The translations under genes were made by a program, and so were the position numbers. From Lachnospiraceae bacterium (GTDB taxonomy: Bacteria > Bacillota > Clostridia > Lachnospirales > Lachnospiraceae), in assembly GCA_017431515.1 (NCBI GenBank), contig JAFRKV010000062.1, forward strand, positions 94,578 through 158,577: 64,000 bases of DNA. The letters are read 5' to 3'. The first letter of the stretch is position 1. Each line of letters opens with the position of its first letter. The notes below the pieces were generated by a model that saw only the letters and a list, made by a program, of their open reading frames with translations, was not told the origin of the DNA and made no database searches. Positions 1 to 9,051 of this stretch are shown here, piece by piece.

Positions 1-507
1 AAGTTCCTGACCAAGAGCAAACACCAGAAGAACCAGCACAAGCGTATTGTCACGCGTCACGGCAGCAGCATCGAATTTGAAGATGTGGCGGGGAAAGCCC
101 CCGGCGACAGCGGCGACGGGACGAAGGACAAGATCAGTATCTTTACACCGGATAAGGCACACCAGATCACGCTCGACAATGACAAGAAGAAGATCACGAT
201 CATGGATAAAGAGAAGAACGCAAGGCTGGAGATGGAGTCCGGCAAGGGTACGATCCTGATGACCACGGTAAAGTCCATGACCTTTAAGGTGGGAGACAAC
301 CTTTCTATCGTGATGAACGGCAAAACCGGAAAGATCACGGTGTCGGCCCGGGATATCGTCATTGACGCCACAGGCAAGCTTTCCGTCAAGGCGGGCGGCA
401 TGGTGAAACTGGAGGGTTCCAGCATCCAGCAGAGTTCCAACGGACTGTTCAAGATGTCCGCCAACGGACTGGTCAGCGTAGCAGGCAAACCGATCAAACT
501 GGGGTAA
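1..507 (+). CDS. Contractile injection system spike protein (VgrG/gp5-like), 5' truncated
   Basis: The reading frame is open from the first base, so this is the C-terminal 168 residues of a longer protein that starts before the window. The visible part begins with a segment resembling the VgrG/Afp8 stretch (KRIVTRHGSSIEFED). It is followed by regularly spaced short beta-strand repeats rich in I/V, K and D (for example KITIMDKEKNARLEM and KITVSARDIVIDATG), which in this family build the triple-stranded beta-helix of the membrane-piercing spike. It is known of the family that the spike sits at the baseplate centre and caps the inner tube. The gp25-like gene follows after 4 bases, the usual order in phage-tail-like systems. 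An internal GTG at 85 should not be taken as the true start. No extra toxic domain follows the beta-helix. Confidence 0.82.
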   Translation, partial: KFLTKSKHQKNQHKRIVTRHGSSIEFEDVAGKAPGDSGDGTKDKISIFTPDKAHQITLDNDKKKITIMDKEKNARLEMESGKGTILMTTVKSMTFKVGDNLSIVMNGKTGKITVSARDIVIDATGKLSVKAGGMVKLEGSSIQQSSNGLFKMSANGLVSVAGKPIKLG

Positions 508-511
508 AAAA

Positions 512-973
512 ATGGATGAAAATAAAGATTTTCTAGGCAAAGGCATGAAATTTCCGCCGCAGATCAATCAGGCCACCGGGCGGTTCGTCACGGTGTCAGA
601 GGAGCAGAGCGTGAAAGAATCCCTCTATCTGATCCTGATGACGCAGAAGACAGAGCGTCCGCTGCGTCCGGACTTTGGCAGCGAGATCATGTCCTATACG
701 TTTTTGGATGTGAACGGACCCATGATCAACATGATCATCCGTACCATCACGGATCAGATCGAGAACCAGGAACCCAGAGTCACAGACGTGGGTGTGACGG
801 CGGATACCACCAGCCGGAACGGCGTGGTGGTGTTCAACATCGGATACACCATCGTCAGCTCGAATACAAGAGACAACCTGGTATTTCCGTTCTATCTGAA
901 CGCAGCACAGGAAGAGGAAGAAGAGGAGCCAGAGGGCTATGAACCGGAAACAGTCGAAGAAATTGAATCTTGA
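512..973 (+). CDS. Baseplate wedge protein, gp25/GPW-like
   Basis: The 153-residue product matches the gp25/GPW family in size and pattern: an N-terminal stretch (GKGMKFPPQINQATGRF), the helix VKESLYLILMTQKTERPLRP, and the DFGSEIMSYTF segment that is the family hallmark. In contractile tails this protein joins the central hub to the wedge and helps trigger sheath contraction. The tail of the protein is strongly acidic (a run of glutamates at residues 134-139), longer than in phage homologues. The gene follows the spike gene directly and overlaps the next baseplate gene by 35 bases, so the three are probably translationally coupled. The start ATG has a GGGG ribosome-binding segment 8 bases upstream, inside the end of the spike gene. 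Confidence 0.88.
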   Translation: MDENKDFLGKGMKFPPQINQATGRFVTVSEEQSVKESLYLILMTQKTERPLRPDFGSEIMSYTFLDVNGPMINMIIRTITDQIENQEPRVTDVGVTADTTSRNGVVVFNIGYTIVSSNTRDNLVFPFYLNAAQEEEEEEPEGYEPETVEEIES

Positions 974-3900
974 TAGCCGGACCAAAACAGACATTGAGCA
1001 GAAGGTAGCGGAGCTTTCCAGACTCTATGATACCGGCTGGCACATGGACAACGACCGGCCGGACATCGGTACCACCATTGCCAAGATCTTTGCCAGCCAG
1101 TCGGAAGAGAACATCGACAGGATCAATGACATTCTGGACCGCTATCATACGGAATTTGTCAATATGCTGGATATTTCCCTCCTTCCGGCGAAGCCGTCCA
1201 GCACCATCGTGGTCATGAATCTCATGAGCGATACCGCGCCGGGGGCTTCCATACCGAAGGGGACGAAGCTGATGACCAGCGACGATACGCCGATGATCTT
1301 TGAGACCGATCACAGTCTTTATGTGACCAGTTCCAGACTGACCACGTCCTTTATGGCGGATGCCGAGGACGGCACCATTATCCCGTTGTACGGCGATTTT
1401 GAAAAGCCGGAGATCATCCCGCCGGAGTTATTGGAGGAGAATCCGGAAGAGGAGGATACGTCGGAGGAAGCGGAAGTGAACCCGGTCCTGGTGCCGCTGC
1501 CCTATGACACCGAGGACGGGGAGGAAGAAGAGGAGACGATTCCCTCTTTCCCCACCTTTACGCTGTTCGGCGAGAAAGAAGGCATCCAGCAATGCGTCGC
1601 GCTGTTCTACCATGAGACCGTGTTTGACGTGGTGGATGACGTGATCTTTGCGCGCTTCACCGGCAATGAAGAGCTGGTGGCGGACATCAACGAAGGCAGG
1701 TATCATTTTGAATACCTGACCAAGGACGGGCTGGTGCCCATTGACGGAATCGAACTCATGGAGGACGGAGAGACCTTTCTCCTGCTCAAGAAAACCGAAG
1801 GGGAGGAAGTGACGATCCAGGACAAGCATTATCAGGTGCTGGTGCTGATCTCGGATATCCCCGCGCTGGAGAACAAGAAGGTGAAGCGGGTGGCTTTTTC
1901 CTCCAAAGGAAAGCCCCTTCCGCCCGACAATGTCACCAACGGCGCCAACGATCTGGAGGCAGACGAATTCCTGCCCTTTACGGATATCCTCTCCCTCTAT
2001 CAGGAGTGCTACATCTGCCATGACCGGTATTTCAGCAAGGCAGGTGCTACGGTGTCGCTGGATTTTGCCCTGCTCTTTGAGGAGCATAAGATCGAACTCA
2101 CCCTGGAGCAGCAGGAAGAGAACTTAAAGATCATTAAGAGACGTCCTCTGGCCGCGAGACAGGAAAACGTGGCCCATTGCTATGCGGAAGAGGTTATGAT
2201 CGAGTATTTCAACGGGACGGGCTGGAAAAAGCTGCCGCTGGATTCCGACCAGACTGCGCTTTTCGGCTCGGATAAGGCGGCAAAGATCCATTTTTCCTTT
2301 GTCTGCCCGGAGGATTGGGAGCCCACCGAAAGCGGTTCCTATGAAGGCCGTTGCATCCGTCTGCAGCTCATTAAGGCGGATAACTGCTATCTGCGGCCGG
2401 CCATCCATCATTGCCCGAAGATCAAGAACATCCTGCTTTCCTATTCCTACGAGGATACCTTTGTGGATCCCCAGCGGATGGAAGCGATCTACGGCACCAA
2501 GCGTTATGACCTGACCAGCAAGATCAAGAGTGATAAGGGACTCCTGCTTTTCCGAAAGTCGGATTACGAAGAGGATGCACTCTACCTGGGACTCACTGCA
2601 AGGATTGACAACGGCCCCGCCAGCATTCTATTCCAATTGCAGGACGGGATGCGTTTCTCCGGTCTCAAGTGCCGGTTTGAATACCGCAGTTATGAGGGCT
2701 GGCGCACCATGAAGCTGCTGGATTATACCCAGGACTTTACGAAATCCGGCGTGGTCATTTTTATGCCGCCTCACGACATGCAGCGGATCACCATGGAAGG
2801 GCATAAGCTCTTTTGGATACGGATCGTGCGCAACAAGAAGCAGAAGGATGATGAAAATGAGACCCTCCTGCCGCGGATCGAAAATATCTGCCTCAACGCG
2901 GTGCAGGTTTCCAATATCGAAACCCGCCAGGAGGAGGAACTCTATATCGAGGAGATGATGCCGAATATCCGTTTCAGCCTGGGCGCCACCAACGTATTGG
3001 ATGCGGATGTCTGGGTGAATGAGATGGGGCGCTACTCCAGAGAGACGATGCTGCGCATGATGGATGAGGATCCGGATAACGTCAAGATCGAGCAGGACAT
3101 CACCGGCCAGATCACGGCGTTCTATGTACGCTGGCAGGAGACCGACCGTCTGGAGACTTCCGAGAACCCCAGGGTCTATCTTCTGGACCGGCTCCGCAAT
3201 GAACTGATCTTCGGCGACGGGATCCATACCTGGATTCCCCGGGTGCTTGACAATGTGGCGCTGAAGTTTTCCGTGCGGTGCTGCAACGGCGCGGAAGCCA
3301 ATATCCCCGCCTTTTCCATCACGGATCCTTTAGGGTATCTCATGTATGTGGGACGGATCTATAACCCCGTGAAGGCCTATGGCGGCAGCAATATCGAGGA
3401 TCTGGAAAACGCGCTGGAGCGCGGCGCCAGCATTTTAAGCTCCCGCAACCGCATCGTTTCCATGGACGACTACACCAGAGCGATTCTGGCTTATTCCGAT
3501 ACCATCGACCAGGTGGCAGGGATCGTGGGAGAGACTGTGGAAGGCAAGATCGACGACGCGGCCATCACCTTCGTCCTTTTGATGAAGGATTTTCAGGAAG
3601 GGTCTTACGCATTCCACCGGGTCGTTTCCGGCCTGAAGGAATATCTCATGAAGCGGTGCGAGCTCACTGTCACGGAAGAAAAACTCCAGATCATCGAACC
3701 GATCTATGTGGAGATCTCCGTAAATGTCTGGGCAAATATCGTGCAGATCGATGACAGCTTCGAGATCCAGAATCTCCTGCAGGAGAGTCTGACGGAGTAT
3801 CTCGATCCCTCCGGCTACGACCGGGGACGGGGCTGGAAGATCGGTACTATGCCAAAGAAGTCACAGCTTATGATGCGGCTGAATATCTTAAAGAGCCGCG

Positions 3901-4037
3901 CCGTGGTGAAAAAAGCAGTCATGATCGCCAGCTACACGGATCACACCGGCTTCCACGAGGTGGATTTGAACGACCTCAAGGTGACGCCCTTTATGATCCC
4001 CCGCAGCGGCCATCACGAGATCCATATCAGCATTTGA
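939..4037 (+). CDS. Baseplate J-like protein 1 (Afp11-type)
   Basis: The 1032-residue protein begins with a helical segment and the motif DNDRPDIGTTIAKIFASQSE, typical of the large baseplate-J proteins of eCIS loci. The J-like domain is C-terminal: a GGSNIEDLE motif near residue 815, then NRIVSMDDYTRAILAYSD, then a segment resembling the gpJ ending. In the family it forms the wedge ring that couples the hub to the sheath. An acidic insertion rich in E and D occupies roughly residues 160-205 and is not usual for phage gpJ. The start ATG lies inside the gp25-like gene behind AGAGG, and the next J-like gene follows after 13 bases. The J assignment is good; the exact Afp11 equivalence is inferred from size and order. 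Confidence 0.85.
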   Translation: MNRKQSKKLNLDSRTKTDIEQKVAELSRLYDTGWHMDNDRPDIGTTIAKIFASQSEENIDRINDILDRYHTEFVNMLDISLLPAKPSSTIVVMNLMSDTAPGASIPKGTKLMTSDDTPMIFETDHSLYVTSSRLTTSFMADAEDGTIIPLYGDFEKPEIIPPELLEENPEEEDTSEEAEVNPVLVPLPYDTEDGEEEEETIPSFPTFTLFGEKEGIQQCVALFYHETVFDVVDDVIFARFTGNEELVADINEGRYHFEYLTKDGLVPIDGIELMEDGETFLLLKKTEGEEVTIQDKHYQVLVLISDIPALENKKVKRVAFSSKGKPLPPDNVTNGANDLEADEFLPFTDILSLYQECYICHDRYFSKAGATVSLDFALLFEEHKIELTLEQQEENLKIIKRRPLAARQENVAHCYAEEVMIEYFNGTGWKKLPLDSDQTALFGSDKAAKIHFSFVCPEDWEPTESGSYEGRCIRLQLIKADNCYLRPAIHHCPKIKNILLSYSYEDTFVDPQRMEAIYGTKRYDLTSKIKSDKGLLLFRKSDYEEDALYLGLTARIDNGPASILFQLQDGMRFSGLKCRFEYRSYEGWRTMKLLDYTQDFTKSGVVIFMPPHDMQRITMEGHKLFWIRIVRNKKQKDDENETLLPRIENICLNAVQVSNIETRQEEELYIEEMMPNIRFSLGATNVLDADVWVNEMGRYSRETMLRMMDEDPDNVKIEQDITGQITAFYVRWQETDRLETSENPRVYLLDRLRNELIFGDGIHTWIPRVLDNVALKFSVRCCNGAEANIPAFSITDPLGYLMYVGRIYNPVKAYGGSNIEDLENALERGASILSSRNRIVSMDDYTRAILAYSDTIDQVAGIVGETVEGKIDDAAITFVLLMKDFQEGSYAFHRVVSGLKEYLMKRCELTVTEEKLQIIEPIYVEISVNVWANIVQIDDSFEIQNLLQESLTEYLDPSGYDRGRGWKIGTMPKKSQLMMRLNILKSRAVVKKAVMIASYTDHTGFHEVDLNDLKVTPFMIPRSGHHEIHISI

Positions 4038-4050
4038 TGAGGAGCCAATT

Positions 4051-6150
4051 ATGCTAACCTATGTCAGCAGCAATGCAAAAACATTTGAAGAACGATACAT
4101 CGAGGCAATGACCAGCATCCCGATGTACACGGATGAGTGGACCAACTTCAACCCGTCGGATCCGGGCGTCACGATCTTGGAGACCCTGACGGGCTTTGAG
4201 ACGCTGCAGCAGGACAGGCTGGACAACATCCCTTACCGTGTCCGCCAGAATCTCCTGAAGATGGTGGGATTCACGGTGAAAAAAGGACGCAGCGCCAGAC
4301 TCCTTCTGTCAGCTTCCAACGTAAAGGAACCGGTGTCGCTGCCGGCGAACCATAAATTCCGCATCGGCGACATCGTCTTTGAAACCAACCGCATGACGGA
4401 ACTGCGGGATTACCGGATCCTGGGGATCTACGGCAAAAAAGACGGCGAAGAGTCCTTTACGGCGTTTGACATGCTGCTGGACAAGGAGACGAGAGTGCCG
4501 GCATTGATCTTCGGCGAAAAGCCCGTGGCGGGAGATATGCTCTATCTCATCACCAACGCCCTGCCTGTACCGGGAAGCGAGACCACGTTTTACTTTACGC
4601 TGCAGGAGCGCTATAACCGCAATCCCATGGATCCCAGGATGGAAAACACCTTTGCCCAGATCCGCTGGGAATGCCTGACGGAGTCCGGCTGGGTACAGAT
4701 GGATGTCAGAGATAATACCAACGCGTTCCTGATGAGCGGCGAGGTGAAACTCTGGATGCCCACAAGTCCTGCGGTGGTCTGCAGCGAGGCGCCTCAGGAG
4801 GGCTACTGCATCCGGGTGGTCTTAGAGACCGCGGAGTACGATGTACGTCCGAAGGTGACGGTGGTGGATGCCTTCCTCTTTGAGGTATGGCAGCGGGATA
4901 CCATCTCCGAATGCCATTCTCTCAGCAAGAACACTGAGGTGGAGCTTCGCAGCGAGATGGCGGAGGAAGCCTATATCGATGTGTACTGCCGGGAGGCAAA
5001 GGGGGAGCCCTATCATAAATACGAATACAATCCGGATTCCCAGATGCCGGGCCGCTATTACAGCGAAGAGCATCCCTCCTTCGGGACCTTCCGGTATCTT
5101 TTTGACAAGAAGACCCGCGGTTATGGGCCGGAGCGCCTCCGGGACTGCGTCAAGATCGTGATCTATACGGAACAGGTGATGCGCAAATACGCCATCGGCC
5201 GTGTGCTGGGCTATGACGAGCAGGAGATGGAGCTGCCTTTCCGCAACATTTCCACCCAGTCCTTCTGCCTCATTGCCCGCAGAGAAACGGAAGAGGGGTA
5301 TGTGTACGATTTCGTTCGTCCGGAAAAATCGGAGGAAGGGTCGTTACATTACCACCTGCTGGAAAATGACGGGCGGATCATCATCGAGGATGCGGGCGCC
5401 TTTATCGGGGCGGATCTCTTCCTGGCCTCGGTGGCCATCACCAACGGAGAGACAGGTAACATCCGCCCGGGCAATATCCTGCGTTCGGAGCATGATGATT
5501 CGGGGATCGTGTATTTCAATCCGGGCTTCGGTACCGGCGGGGCTTTCCGGGAACGGATCGAGCAGGTGCGCCAGCGCTTTTTGAAGGATATGCTGATGCC
5601 CTATACGGCAGTGACGGAAACCGATTATGAAAAAGTGGTGCTGAATACACCGGGGCTCTGCGTCCATAAGGCGAAGGCGGAGATGGACGAATCGAGGAAT
5701 CTGGTGCGTATCGCCGTGAAACCGGGTACCGACGAGCATTTTCCGGGTCTGCCGGAAATTTACCGCAAGATCATTTTAAAGCGGCTGGAGGATCGGCGGC
5801 TGCTCACCACCCGGGTGGAGCTGGTGTCTCCGGTTTACATGCCGATCAATGTCTCCGGCACCGTGTATGTCAAGATCCATTACGAGAACTGTCTGGAAGA
5901 GATCGAACGGGTGATCCGGGAAAAGGTGGATTATCTGCAGTCCGAAAAGAACTTCGGCGACCGCCTGAAATTTGACGAGGTATTTCATGCCATCGAATTT
6001 CTGGATTGTGTGGAGTATGTGTATGATCTGTCGATCCGTCCCCAGTCTCTGGTGCATGCCAAGATGATCGACGCGGACATTCTCCCCGCGGCGAACTGTC
6101 TCCTTTATCCGGGACAGATCCAGATCGAGACAGTGACATTTGAAAGTTGA
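4051..6150 (+). CDS. Baseplate J-like protein 2 (Afp12-type)
   Basis: The 699-residue product carries the N-terminal signature NFNPSDPGVTILETLTGF, closely matching the T-x-x-DPG-V-T-x-LE pattern of the second baseplate protein in Afp/PVC-like loci. C-terminally it has a J-like stretch near residue 520 (MPYTAVTETDYEKVVLNTPG) and a terminal beta domain. Afp-type systems encode two related J-like wedge proteins in tandem, which fits this gene and its neighbour. The ATG is preceded by GAGGAG at 8-base spacing, and the next gene follows after 9 bases. It is shorter than Afp12, with only one J-like core visible. It is unlikely to be a free phage gene, since no capsid, terminase or lysis genes are seen in the window. 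Confidence 0.82.
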   Translation: MLTYVSSNAKTFEERYIEAMTSIPMYTDEWTNFNPSDPGVTILETLTGFETLQQDRLDNIPYRVRQNLLKMVGFTVKKGRSARLLLSASNVKEPVSLPANHKFRIGDIVFETNRMTELRDYRILGIYGKKDGEESFTAFDMLLDKETRVPALIFGEKPVAGDMLYLITNALPVPGSETTFYFTLQERYNRNPMDPRMENTFAQIRWECLTESGWVQMDVRDNTNAFLMSGEVKLWMPTSPAVVCSEAPQEGYCIRVVLETAEYDVRPKVTVVDAFLFEVWQRDTISECHSLSKNTEVELRSEMAEEAYIDVYCREAKGEPYHKYEYNPDSQMPGRYYSEEHPSFGTFRYLFDKKTRGYGPERLRDCVKIVIYTEQVMRKYAIGRVLGYDEQEMELPFRNISTQSFCLIARRETEEGYVYDFVRPEKSEEGSLHYHLLENDGRIIIEDAGAFIGADLFLASVAITNGETGNIRPGNILRSEHDDSGIVYFNPGFGTGGAFRERIEQVRQRFLKDMLMPYTAVTETDYEKVVLNTPGLCVHKAKAEMDESRNLVRIAVKPGTDEHFPGLPEIYRKIILKRLEDRRLLTTRVELVSPVYMPINVSGTVYVKIHYENCLEEIERVIREKVDYLQSEKNFGDRLKFDEVFHAIEFLDCVEYVYDLSIRPQSLVHAKMIDADILPAANCLLYPGQIQIETVTFES

Positions 6151-6159
6151 GGGTAACTT

Positions 6160-7266
6160 ATGCCATCCATTACCTATTCCATCAAAAAAAATCGACTGGA
6201 GCGATCCTATCTGAAAGGGTTTATGCTGGATCCCAAGACGGACACCCTGTATTTTGACGCGGAGTCTTCCTTTCACAGACTCTATGTGACGAAGCTGGAT
6301 GCCGCCGGCGACGATGCTTCCTGGGGACGGCTTTCTTTTGCCGCATCCCTGCAGGAAACCCAGGTGCTCTACGTATATGCCATGGCGACGAACCTGGATA
6401 CGATCTATGACGCGGAGGGTACTTACGAGATTGAGTCCATCCTGCTGGATCCGGAGTACCCGGACGAGGAGAAACGAAACCTCCTCCACCGCAGCGGCGC
6501 AGAGCGCTTCGTGGGCAAGAACGACATCCTGCTGTACAAGCTGAGCGGACGGTATTTATTCCTCTGCATCGAAGTGGTGGGCACCGGAGAAGGGTATCTG
6601 GGGCGCATCCGCGTGGACCGCGTCGGCGACAACTTTATGGAGACATTCCCCGCGGTGTACCGTCAGCGGGACAGCTTTTTCCACCGGTTTCTGTCCATCT
6701 TCTCCTCGATCTACAATGACATGGAGCACGAGATCGACCGGCTGCCGGAGCTTCTGGATCCGGACACCTGTCCACCGGTCTGCCTCCCGGTCTATGCATC
6801 CTGGCTTGGCATCGACCTGTCCGGGGATTTCCTCTCCGAAGCGTCCATGCGCACCTTCGTAAAGGAAGCGTATCAGCTGAACCGGATCAAGGGCACCAAG
6901 CGCTGCCTGATGCGGGTGTTAGAGATCGTTCTGGACGAGCAGGTGGTGATCCTGGAGCAGAATACCATTAAAGCGTATCTGGAAAAGGGAGAGATGGTGA
7001 GCGACACCGGGCTGGCCCAGAGCAGCATCTATGACGTCAACATCCTGATCCGGAAACCTTTATCGGAAACAGACCGGCATCAATTGCTTTACCTGCTGAA
7101 CCAGTTCAAGCCCCTGAGGAGCCGCCTGCACCTGATCCAACTGAAAGATTCCGCGATCCTCGATACGGACGTCTATCTTGATATGAACGCAGTGCTGTCG
7201 GGCGACGTGGTCGGTGTCTTTGACGAAAACATGGAAATGGACGATCAGATTGTTCTGGATGAGTAA
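6160..7266 (+). CDS. Phage tail protein I-like baseplate component
   Basis: The 368-residue protein has an N-terminal beta-rich half without a clear match and a C-terminal half typical of the P2 gpI-like 'phage tail protein' domain found in CIS loci. That half contains METFPAVYRQRD near residue 165, then FLSIFSSIYNDMEHEIDRLP, then a YASWLGI segment and a tryptophan/arginine pattern near KGTKRCLMRVLEIVL. In P2 this protein is part of the baseplate wedge to which fibres attach. It is the last structural gene of the block. A palindromic repeat follows directly after its stop, and no fibre or tape gene follows, so the structural operon ends here. Confidence 0.78.
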   Translation: MPSITYSIKKNRLERSYLKGFMLDPKTDTLYFDAESSFHRLYVTKLDAAGDDASWGRLSFAASLQETQVLYVYAMATNLDTIYDAEGTYEIESILLDPEYPDEEKRNLLHRSGAERFVGKNDILLYKLSGRYLFLCIEVVGTGEGYLGRIRVDRVGDNFMETFPAVYRQRDSFFHRFLSIFSSIYNDMEHEIDRLPELLDPDTCPPVCLPVYASWLGIDLSGDFLSEASMRTFVKEAYQLNRIKGTKRCLMRVLEIVLDEQVVILEQNTIKAYLEKGEMVSDTGLAQSSIYDVNILIRKPLSETDRHQLLYLLNQFKPLRSRLHLIQLKDSAILDTDVYLDMNAVLSGDVVGVFDENMEMDDQIVLDE

Positions 7267-7270
7267 TAGA

Positions 7271-7467
7271 GGTTTCGGCGGCAAAAGTGCCATGCGCAGA
7301 ATGCGCATGTGCACTTTGCGTGAAGAGGCGTCTCGGCGTGCTAGCCTCTACGCTCCGCTCCGGTTCGTGCTGAGCAGACGTCCACTGGACGTCTAGCACC
7401 GCCAGAACGACTTTCCACGCAAAGGTCACAATGTCACTTCGTGACATGTGACTTTTGCCGCGAAACC
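7271..7467. repeat. Nested palindromic repeat, copy 1
   Basis: About 197 bp fill the gap between the last baseplate gene and the STAS gene. The ends are inverted copies of GGTTTCGGCGGCAAAAGT. Inside lie hairpin A (ATGCGCA, loop GAA, TGCGCAT), a centre carrying hairpin C (AGACGTCC, loop ACT, GGACGTCT), and hairpin B (ATGTCAC, loop TTC, GTGACAT). The sequences flanking A and B (TTTGCGTG and its complement) are inverted copies of each other. A second copy lies at 30756-30939 with arms A and B exchanged but the centre in the same orientation. It encodes no convincing protein. It could be a MITE-like or REP/BIME-like element or a conserved structured RNA; no clear target-site duplication was found. 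Confidence 0.85.
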
Positions 7468-7513
7468 GAGAAACCGTAAACATAACAGATCACAACTTGA
7501 AAGGAGATCAAAT

Positions 7514-7813
7514 ATGACAATCACAGAAATCAAAACGGATGACGGGATCCAGCTGGATGTGGAAGGTCAGGTGGATACTGTCACGGCTCCGGAGCTGCAG
7601 CAGAAGATTCTGACTGCTTTCCAGAAGACGAATCACGTGGTGCTCAATATCGCTAACGTGGGCTACATGTCCAGTGCGGGTCTCAGAGCGCTTCTGCTTG
7701 GTCAGAAGACGGCTTCCAGCAAGGGCGGACACATGAAGGTGGCCAATGTGCAGGACACGGTTTACCAGGTGTTCAAAATGTCCGGGTTCGCGAAAATCCT
7801 TGATATCATATGA
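7514..7813 (+). CDS. STAS-domain anti-anti-sigma-like protein
   Basis: The 99-residue product is a single STAS domain. It shows the alternating strand/helix layout of SpoIIAA/RsbV proteins and the phosphorylation-site region MSSAGLRALL near residue 56, where a serine is phosphorylated by an RsbW-type kinase in the known family. The start ATG is chosen because AAAGGAGATC lies 6-9 bases upstream. Its stop overlaps the next ATG (ATGA), so it is coupled to an ABC ATPase that carries an RsbW-like domain, its probable kinase partner. No sigma factor is encoded nearby, so it may act on a non-sigma target. The repeat element lies immediately upstream, and no strong promoter is visible between them. 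Confidence 0.9.
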   Translation: MTITEIKTDDGIQLDVEGQVDTVTAPELQQKILTAFQKTNHVVLNIANVGYMSSAGLRALLLGQKTASSKGGHMKVANVQDTVYQVFKMSGFAKILDII

Positions 7814-9015
7814 TCGTATTTCAACATATTGACAAATATTATGAAGCCTCCCGGACAGAGGTGTTTTTGAATTTCAACGAGCATATTTATCCCGGGGAAT
7901 TTGTGATGATCACCGGAGAGAGCGGCAGCGGCAAAAGCACTTTGATTAAGATGCTGCTGAAGGAGATCGAGCCGGATTCCGGCAAGATCTATGTCGCGGA
8001 CCGTGATCTGTCGCGGATTCAGGGAGAGAAGATCCCCTTTTACCGTCGCCAGATCGGCGCCATCTTTCAGGACTTCCGCCTGATCAAGGAGCTGGACGTC
8101 TACGAAAACATCGAGCTGGCGCGGATCGCCATCGGCGGCAGGAAAAAGGATTCCGCGACACGCATCGGCAACATCATGAAAATGCTCCGGATCTCGGATC
8201 TTCGGAAACGGAAGCCAGACGAGCTTTCCGGCGGGGAACAGCAGAAGGTGTGTCTCGCCAGAGCGATCGTCAACAATCCGCGGATTCTCCTTGCGGATGA
8301 GCCTACGGCGAACCTGGATCCGGATTATACGGAGGATATGCTCCAACTCCTGAAGATCATCCACGCCCAGGGCACCACCGTGGTGGTGGCGACGCAGGAT
8401 CCCATCCTGATGGCCTGCGAGGAAGCGCGGAAGATCCCGCTCAAGATGAGCCGCTCCAGAATGGATACTACGGCGCTGTTTTCGGGAGAGCCCATGGACA
8501 TCTTTGAAAGGATGGAAGAACGGGTGGAGGACTATTTGGAAGAGAAGAAGAAACGCGTCGCAGAGACGCACGGAGAAAAATACATAAAAGAGCTGAAGCT
8601 GGAAGCAAGCGATGAAACCATTCATTCTGTGCAGGAAGCCGTCAGAAGCTTTCTGGAGGAGCAGCAATGCGACGAGGATGTGCTGACGATAATCCTCATC
8701 GCGGTGGAAGAGGTCTATATCAATATCGCTCATTATGCTTACGGCGGGAGACCCGGGGAAGCCGTGGTGCAGATGGAATTTGATTCCGAACCCAACAAGC
8801 TGCGGATTACTTTCCGGGATCGGGGAACGCCTTATAACCCCCTCAAAAACGAAGACCCCGACATTACGCTCAGCGCAGAGGAGCGTCCCATCGGAGGGCT
8901 TGGCGTCTTCATGGTGAAGGAAAGCATGGACTTCGTGGATTACAAATACGAGGACGGACAGAATGTCCTGATCATTGAAAAAAGCCTGACCCCGCCGGAG
9001 GAAGAAGAGGCGTAA
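7810..9015 (+). CDS. FtsE-like ABC ATPase fused to an RsbW-like kinase domain
   Basis: The 401-residue protein joins two families. Residues 1-220 are an FtsE-type ABC ATPase: Walker A GESGSGKST, the FtsE-like loop IGAIFQDFRLIKELDVYEN, signature LSGGEQQKV, and Walker B ILLADEPTANLD. Residues 255-395 are a GHKL/HATPase domain of the RsbW/SpoIIAB anti-sigma kinase type: an N-box with EEVYINIAHYAY, a G1 box FRDRGTPYNP, and a G2 box GGLGVFMVK. The C-terminal half closely resembles the free-standing kinase at 46129-46554. FtsE normally works with FtsX to control cell-wall hydrolases, but no ftsX gene is in the window. The upstream STAS gene overlaps by 4 bases. A direct link between envelope state and partner switching is inferred; the fusion itself is seen in one uninterrupted frame. 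Confidence 0.88.
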   Translation: MIVFQHIDKYYEASRTEVFLNFNEHIYPGEFVMITGESGSGKSTLIKMLLKEIEPDSGKIYVADRDLSRIQGEKIPFYRRQIGAIFQDFRLIKELDVYENIELARIAIGGRKKDSATRIGNIMKMLRISDLRKRKPDELSGGEQQKVCLARAIVNNPRILLADEPTANLDPDYTEDMLQLLKIIHAQGTTVVVATQDPILMACEEARKIPLKMSRSRMDTTALFSGEPMDIFERMEERVEDYLEEKKKRVAETHGEKYIKELKLEASDETIHSVQEAVRSFLEEQQCDEDVLTIILIAVEEVYINIAHYAYGGRPGEAVVQMEFDSEPNKLRITFRDRGTPYNPLKNEDPDITLSAEERPIGGLGVFMVKESMDFVDYKYEDGQNVLIIEKSLTPPEEEEA

Positions 9016-9051
9016 GACCTTTCTCCTCCGCATAGAATCAAGCTTAAGTGT

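Noticed and set aside
1-7266. Complete prophage
   Set aside because: Only baseplate genes are present; capsid, terminase, portal, lysis and integrase genes are absent, and AAA+ ATPases follow, as in injection systems.
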